In this document: piece by piece, positions 6,892 through 10,026 of the stretch | How the letters are laid out: every line of letters begins with the position of its first letter | Numbering within the stretch: the stretch's first letter is position 1 | Assembly (NCBI GenBank): GCA_030043395.1 | Contig: JASHXW010000071.1 | Location: forward strand, 1-10,026 | DNA length: 10,026 bases | Reading direction: 5' to 3' | Source: Streptosporangiaceae bacterium | GTDB lineage: Bacteria > Actinomycetota > Actinomycetes > Streptosporangiales > Streptosporangiaceae | Translations under genes and position numbers: made by a program | The notes under the pieces: generated by a model | Told to the model about the DNA's origin: nothing | Database searches by the model: none | The model's input: only the letters and a program-made list of their open reading frames with translations

Positions 6892-8265
6892 ATGTCCCCT
6901 GGCCAGGGCGCAACGGTCAATGACTCTGGCGAGCAGCCGGAGAGCGCCCGAATTGCCAGGGATGCCGCTTCGGCCCAGCGGGCGGGCGGTTCGCGGATCG
7001 TGGTTGCGGGGGCTGGCTTCGCCGGGCTGGCTGCGCTGGTCGCGATGAGCAGGCGCCGGTGGCGGCGCGGACTCGGTGCCGGACCGGTCACCGTCACCCT
7101 CGTCGACCGCAACTCCTACGGCATGTTCCAGCCGCTGCTCTACCAGGTGGCGACAGCGGGCCTGACCTCATCTGACGTGGCCTACCCCGCGTGGACGGCG
7201 GTGCACAAGTACAACGCGCACTTCCGCAAAGGCGAGATAACGGGGATTGACCTGCAAGCTCGCCGGGTGCTGCTCGAGGACGAAGCGGCCATCGAGTACG
7301 ACTACTTGATCCTGGCGACTGGCGTGTCTGCCGCGTTCTACGGAGTGCCGGGCGCGGCCGAGCACTCGGTGGGCCTGTATACCAGGCGCGACGCTGAGGA
7401 GCTGCGCAACCGCCTGCTGGCTGCGCTGGAGAGCCGCAGCGTACCCGGTGACACCAGGGATCTCGCAGTCACGATCATCGGCGGCGGCGCCACGGGAGTA
7501 GAGGTCGCCGGAACCCTGGCCGAGCTGCGCAACATCGCGCTTCCCACGTCGTTCCCCGACGTCGACCTCGAGCGGTTCCACATCAGGCTGATAGAACTCG
7601 GGCCGGCATTGCTTGCGCCGTTCCGCGCGAGCCTGCGCGAGTACGCGCGTAAGGAACTGGTCGACCGCGGCGTCGAGGTGGTGCTCGACACCGAGATCAA
7701 GCAGGTCGAGCCGCACCAGGTGGTCGTCGCCGACGGAGGGCAGGCTCAGGACGGCGGCAAGGAGATGGCCAGCGACATCACGGTCTGGGCGGCTGGGGTG
7801 ACCGCGCCTGAGTGGATCGCCAAGCTCGGCCTGAACACCGGCCACGGCGGTCGCGTCATGACCGGGCCGGACCTGCGGGCAGCCGGCCAGGACCGGATCT
7901 TCGTGGCCGGCGACATCGCGCTGATCGATGGCCAGCCGCTGCCACAGCTCGCGCAGCCCGCCATCCAGCACGGCCGCCATATCGCCAGGCAGATCAGCCG
8001 TCTGGAGAACGGGCAGCCGACGGAGCCATTCCGCTACAAGGACAAGGGCATCATGGCCACCATCGGTCACCGCTCGGCCGTGGTGGAGCTGCCAAGCCGG
8101 ATCCGGATGCGAGGCACCCTCGCCTGGCTCGCCTGGCTGGGGCTGCACCTGTTCTTCCTGCTGGGAAACCGGAACCGGATCTCCGCGCTGGTCAATCTCT
8201 CCTGGCGGTACCTGACCTGGAGCCGCGGCGGCGGCGTGCTGCTCGGCGACGACCCAGAGGAATAG
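6892..8265 (+). CDS. Type II NADH dehydrogenase (NDH-2), FAD-dependent
   Basis: Probably a single-subunit, non-proton-pumping NADH:quinone oxidoreductase attached to the inner face of the cell membrane. The 457-residue product has a FAD-binding Rossmann motif GAGFAG (residues 40-45) with VDRN at the strand end (71-74), ATG (142-144), and a second dinucleotide motif GGGATGVEVAG (197-207) for NADH. Next come the FAD-site VAGD (338-341) and AQPAIQHG (354-361), which matches the NDH-2 quinone-site pattern AQxAxQxG. The C-terminus (about 409-441) is the usual hydrophobic membrane-contact segment rich in L, W and F. The first 34 residues are a disordered-looking extension before the first strand. 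Other pyridine-nucleotide disulfide oxidoreductases lack the AQ motif and hydrophobic tail. The phosphoesterase gene follows after 56 bases. Confidence 0.92.
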   Translation: MSPGQGATVNDSGEQPESARIARDAASAQRAGGSRIVVAGAGFAGLAALVAMSRRRWRRGLGAGPVTVTLVDRNSYGMFQPLLYQVATAGLTSSDVAYPAWTAVHKYNAHFRKGEITGIDLQARRVLLEDEAAIEYDYLILATGVSAAFYGVPGAAEHSVGLYTRRDAEELRNRLLAALESRSVPGDTRDLAVTIIGGGATGVEVAGTLAELRNIALPTSFPDVDLERFHIRLIELGPALLAPFRASLREYARKELVDRGVEVVLDTEIKQVEPHQVVVADGGQAQDGGKEMASDITVWAAGVTAPEWIAKLGLNTGHGGRVMTGPDLRAAGQDRIFVAGDIALIDGQPLPQLAQPAIQHGRHIARQISRLENGQPTEPFRYKDKGIMATIGHRSAVVELPSRIRMRGTLAWLAWLGLHLFFLLGNRNRISALVNLSWRYLTWSRGGGVLLGDDPEE

Positions 8266-8309
8266 CTCGCTTCCGGCCTGCGGCAACAGCCCGGTTTGCG
8301 AGTATCTGG

Positions 8310-8315
8310 CATTCT
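8310..8315 (+). promoter_or_regulatory. Weak -10-like hexamer before the phosphoesterase gene
   Basis: CATTCT ends six bases before the ATG at 8322, one mismatch from TANNNT. There is no Shine-Dalgarno sequence, so either this weak leaderless promoter or read-through from NDH-2 must serve the gene. Confidence 0.2.
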
Positions 8316-8321
8316 TGGCCC

Positions 8322-9797
8322 ATGCTGAAGCGCGCTGAGATATCGGCTGCCCAGCGGCGGCTGCGCAAGCGCGGCCCGGACCTGCAAAACCGCCCGCGCC
8401 CAGACGAGCCGGCCGGCAGCGAAGGCCTGCCGCAGATAAAGCACATCGTGATCTTGATGATGGAGAACCATTCCTACGACAATTACCTCGGCTTGCTGAG
8501 TGATCGCGGCGACGGGCTCGAACTCGGCCAGGATGGCAGGCCGGCTGCGACGAACGCTGGCAGCGACGGCCAGGTCGTCCGCCTGCAGCACTTCCCGACC
8601 ACGGTCCAGGTGAAGCACGTCCCCAGCCAGAGCTGGGCGGCAAGCCATGCCCAGTGGAACCACGGCGAGTGTGACGGGTTCGTCACGAGCCTTGAGCCCA
8701 TCGTCCAGAGCCTCGAGGTCGTACTTCCGGGTGAGGACGTCAAGGCGGGCATGGGTTACTGGACCGCGGATGACCTGCCGTTCTACTACGGGCTCGCCGC
8801 GACGTTCCCGCTCGCGACCCGCTGGTTCTGCTCCTGCCTTGGTCCGACGTTCCCGAACCGGCGATTCATGATCGCCGGAACCGCGCATGGGCTCATCGAC
8901 GACTTGCCGTTCGGAATGATCGACTACCCGCCCGCCGGCACCATCTTCGACCTGCTGAGCGCGTACGACATCAGCTGGGCGAATTACCACATGCTGTCGC
9001 TTCCGCGGATCTCCTGGCGGCGCTTGTCGCACGCGGGCGTCCTGAACTGGCTGCGGCTACTCGGCGGGTTCGTAGCGGCGCTGATACCGGCGACGGCTCC
9101 AGCTCTGCTTGGCAAGCTCCAGGTCACCTCCGACCTGTATCCGCTCGGATTCCTGCGCTCGGTCAACCACCTGCGCTCGATGGATGCCTTCAGGGAGGCC
9201 GCCCAGCTTGGCCAGCTGCCGGCCGTCAGCATCGTGGACCCCGACTTCAAGTACTGCTCGGAGGAGAACCCGCAGGACATCCAGGCTGGCGAGGCGTTCG
9301 CCGCAGGAGTCATCAATGCCGTCATGACCGGACCCGGCTGGCCCCACACGCTGCTGATCTGGCTCTACGACGAGCACGGCGGTTACTACGACCACGTGCC
9401 GCCGCCCGCAGCGCCGCCACCAGACGACGTGCCCGGCACGGGCTCGTTCGAGCGCTTCCGGATACTCCGCATGCTGCGCGGAACGGCCATCGGACGGCGG
9501 GTCGCCGAAGCTGACGCCGGCCCGACGACCTATGACCGGCTCGGCTTCCGTGTTCCGGCCGTGATCGTCTCCCCGTACGCCAGGCCGGGCTTCGTCACCG
9601 AGCAGGTATACGACCACACGTCGGTCCTGAAGCTGATCGAGCAGAAGTGGAACCTGCCACCGCTGACCAGGAGGGATACCGAGGCGATCGCCCCGCTGGA
9701 CGCGCTGGACCTGGACGGCCAGCCGAGCTTCCTGACGCCGCCGGTCCTGCCCAAGCCCGCGCAAGCCAGGGGCGCCCAGGCCGCACCTGCGGACTGA
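8322..9797 (+). CDS. Phospholipase C/acid phosphatase superfamily phosphoesterase, no signal peptide
   Basis: A 491-residue member of the phosphoesterase family that holds bacterial phospholipases C and AcpA-type acid phosphatases. Visible motifs are IKHIVILMMENHSYDNYLG (residues 39-57; E48 and N49 as likely metal ligands), GPTFPNR (174-180; T176 as likely nucleophile), DPDF (306-309), and YDEHGGYYDHVPPP (349-362) with the D/E/H cluster. PAVIVSPYARPGFV (412-425) and YDHTSVLKLIEQKW (430-443) follow. Secreted relatives carry a Tat or Sec signal, but this protein begins with a charged MLKRAEISAAQRRLRKRG and no hydrophobic core. It is either cytoplasmic or exported in another way. Residues about 238-266 are an unusually hydrophobic stretch that could touch membranes. 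The frame stays open upstream into the NDH-2 gene, but that part has no family similarity; the ATG at 8322 is the first after the NDH-2 stop. The substrate cannot be told from sequence. Confidence 0.88.
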   Translation: MLKRAEISAAQRRLRKRGPDLQNRPRPDEPAGSEGLPQIKHIVILMMENHSYDNYLGLLSDRGDGLELGQDGRPAATNAGSDGQVVRLQHFPTTVQVKHVPSQSWAASHAQWNHGECDGFVTSLEPIVQSLEVVLPGEDVKAGMGYWTADDLPFYYGLAATFPLATRWFCSCLGPTFPNRRFMIAGTAHGLIDDLPFGMIDYPPAGTIFDLLSAYDISWANYHMLSLPRISWRRLSHAGVLNWLRLLGGFVAALIPATAPALLGKLQVTSDLYPLGFLRSVNHLRSMDAFREAAQLGQLPAVSIVDPDFKYCSEENPQDIQAGEAFAAGVINAVMTGPGWPHTLLIWLYDEHGGYYDHVPPPAAPPPDDVPGTGSFERFRILRMLRGTAIGRRVAEADAGPTTYDRLGFRVPAVIVSPYARPGFVTEQVYDHTSVLKLIEQKWNLPPLTRRDTEAIAPLDALDLDGQPSFLTPPVLPKPAQARGAQAAPAD

Positions 9798-9810
9798 CTA
9801 CGCGAACCCG

Positions 9811-9816
9811 TACAGT
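9811..9816 (+). promoter_or_regulatory. -10 element of a leaderless promoter for the M24 peptidase gene
   Basis: TACAGT fits TANNNT and ends seven bases before the ATG at 9824. No Shine-Dalgarno sequence precedes the ATG. The gap from the phosphoesterase stop is 26 bases, so the gene may have its own promoter despite close packing. Confidence 0.5.
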
Positions 9817-9823
9817 TCCCTCT

Positions 9824-10026
9824 ATGCCTCACACCCACGACGTCAGGCGAGCGCGGGCGCAACGCGTGATCGCCAGCTTGGGCGCGCAAGCCGCGCTGAT
9901 CTCCAGCCCGGTCAACGTCCGCTACCTGACCGGTCTGGTCAGCTCGAACGCGGCGCTGCTGCTCCCGGCCGACGGCGCTGCCGTCCTGGCCACGGACTCC
10001 CGGTACGCGGGGACGGCGCAACGGGA
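9824..10026 (+). CDS. M24/aminopeptidase P family protein, N-terminal part (cut by window end)
   Basis: Sixty-seven codons are visible. The product reads MPHTHDVRRARAQRVIASLG, then AALISSPVNVRYLTG, then a strand ending LLLPADGAAVLATDSRY. This is the creatinase/prolidase N-terminal domain, where a 'sp-NvrYLTG' turn and a 'l-tDsRY' strand are standard. The catalytic metal-binding domain is beyond the window, so activity (Xaa-Pro aminopeptidase or dipeptidase, as in mycobacterial pepQ) is inferred from family and position. In many actinobacteria this gene lies just after aroQ and before efp, which supports the call. The ATG at 9824 is chosen because it gives the usual N-terminus and has a TANNNT hexamer seven bases upstream. 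Confidence 0.85.
   Translation, partial: MPHTHDVRRARAQRVIASLGAQAALISSPVNVRYLTGLVSSNAALLLPADGAAVLATDSRYAGTAQR

Noticed and set aside
7812..8321. Upstream extension of the phosphoesterase frame into the NDH-2 gene (170 more residues)
   Set aside because: The extension is Arg/Pro/Ala-rich out-of-frame translation of NDH-2. Family similarity begins only after the ATG at 8322.
7168..8643. A 491-codon open frame on the minus strand across NDH-2 and the start of the phosphoesterase gene
   Set aside because: Its protein has no recognisable motif and is a mirror of high-GC codon use. The plus-strand NDH-2 with all family motifs explains the region.

Overview
The window is a high-GC stretch typical of an actinobacterium. 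Coding regions look close to 70% GC with strong third-position G/C, and there are GTG and TTG starts, overlapping stop/start codons and leaderless-looking promoters. A gene block for chorismate synthesis in the actinobacterial order aroC-aroK-aroB-aroQ and a coenzyme-F420-type (LLM) oxidoreductase of the Rv3520c kind support this. The genus cannot be read from the sequence. There are eight confidently placed protein genes plus one truncated gene at each window edge. No tRNA, rRNA, CRISPR array or insertion sequence was seen.

Left part (1-3840, all on +): the 3' end of an SseB-domain protein gene is followed by four shikimate-pathway genes packed as one operon. These are chorismate synthase, shikimate kinase, 3-dehydroquinate synthase and type II 3-dehydroquinate dehydratase. 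The junctions are a GTGA overlap, an ATGA overlap and a 1-base gap, so translation is probably coupled. Together they supply steps 2, 3, 5 and 7 of the route to chorismate. A perfect 8-bp stem-loop sits on the aroQ stop codon and marks the operon end or an operator for the next gene.

Middle part (3841-6891): an LLM-class flavin/F420 oxidoreductase gene starts at a TTG with a good ribosome binding site. It converges on a minus-strand gene for an unrecognised 558-residue protein built from two diverged copies of one domain. The 204 bases between them are AT-richer than the genes (about 51% GC over 4971-5110) and hold several small repeats.

Right part (6892-10026, all on +): a type II NADH dehydrogenase (NDH-2), a phospholipase C/acid phosphatase superfamily phosphoesterase without a signal peptide, and the start of an M24/aminopeptidase P family gene. 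All three lack a Shine-Dalgarno sequence, and two have a clear TANNNT hexamer 6-7 bases before the ATG, as in leaderless transcripts.

In many actinobacteria aroQ is followed closely by an M24 peptidase gene and then efp and nusB. Here four genes (LLM oxidoreductase, duplicated-domain protein, NDH-2, phosphoesterase) lie between aroQ and the peptidase. That is the main accessory content of the window, and the duplicated-domain protein is its least explained part.
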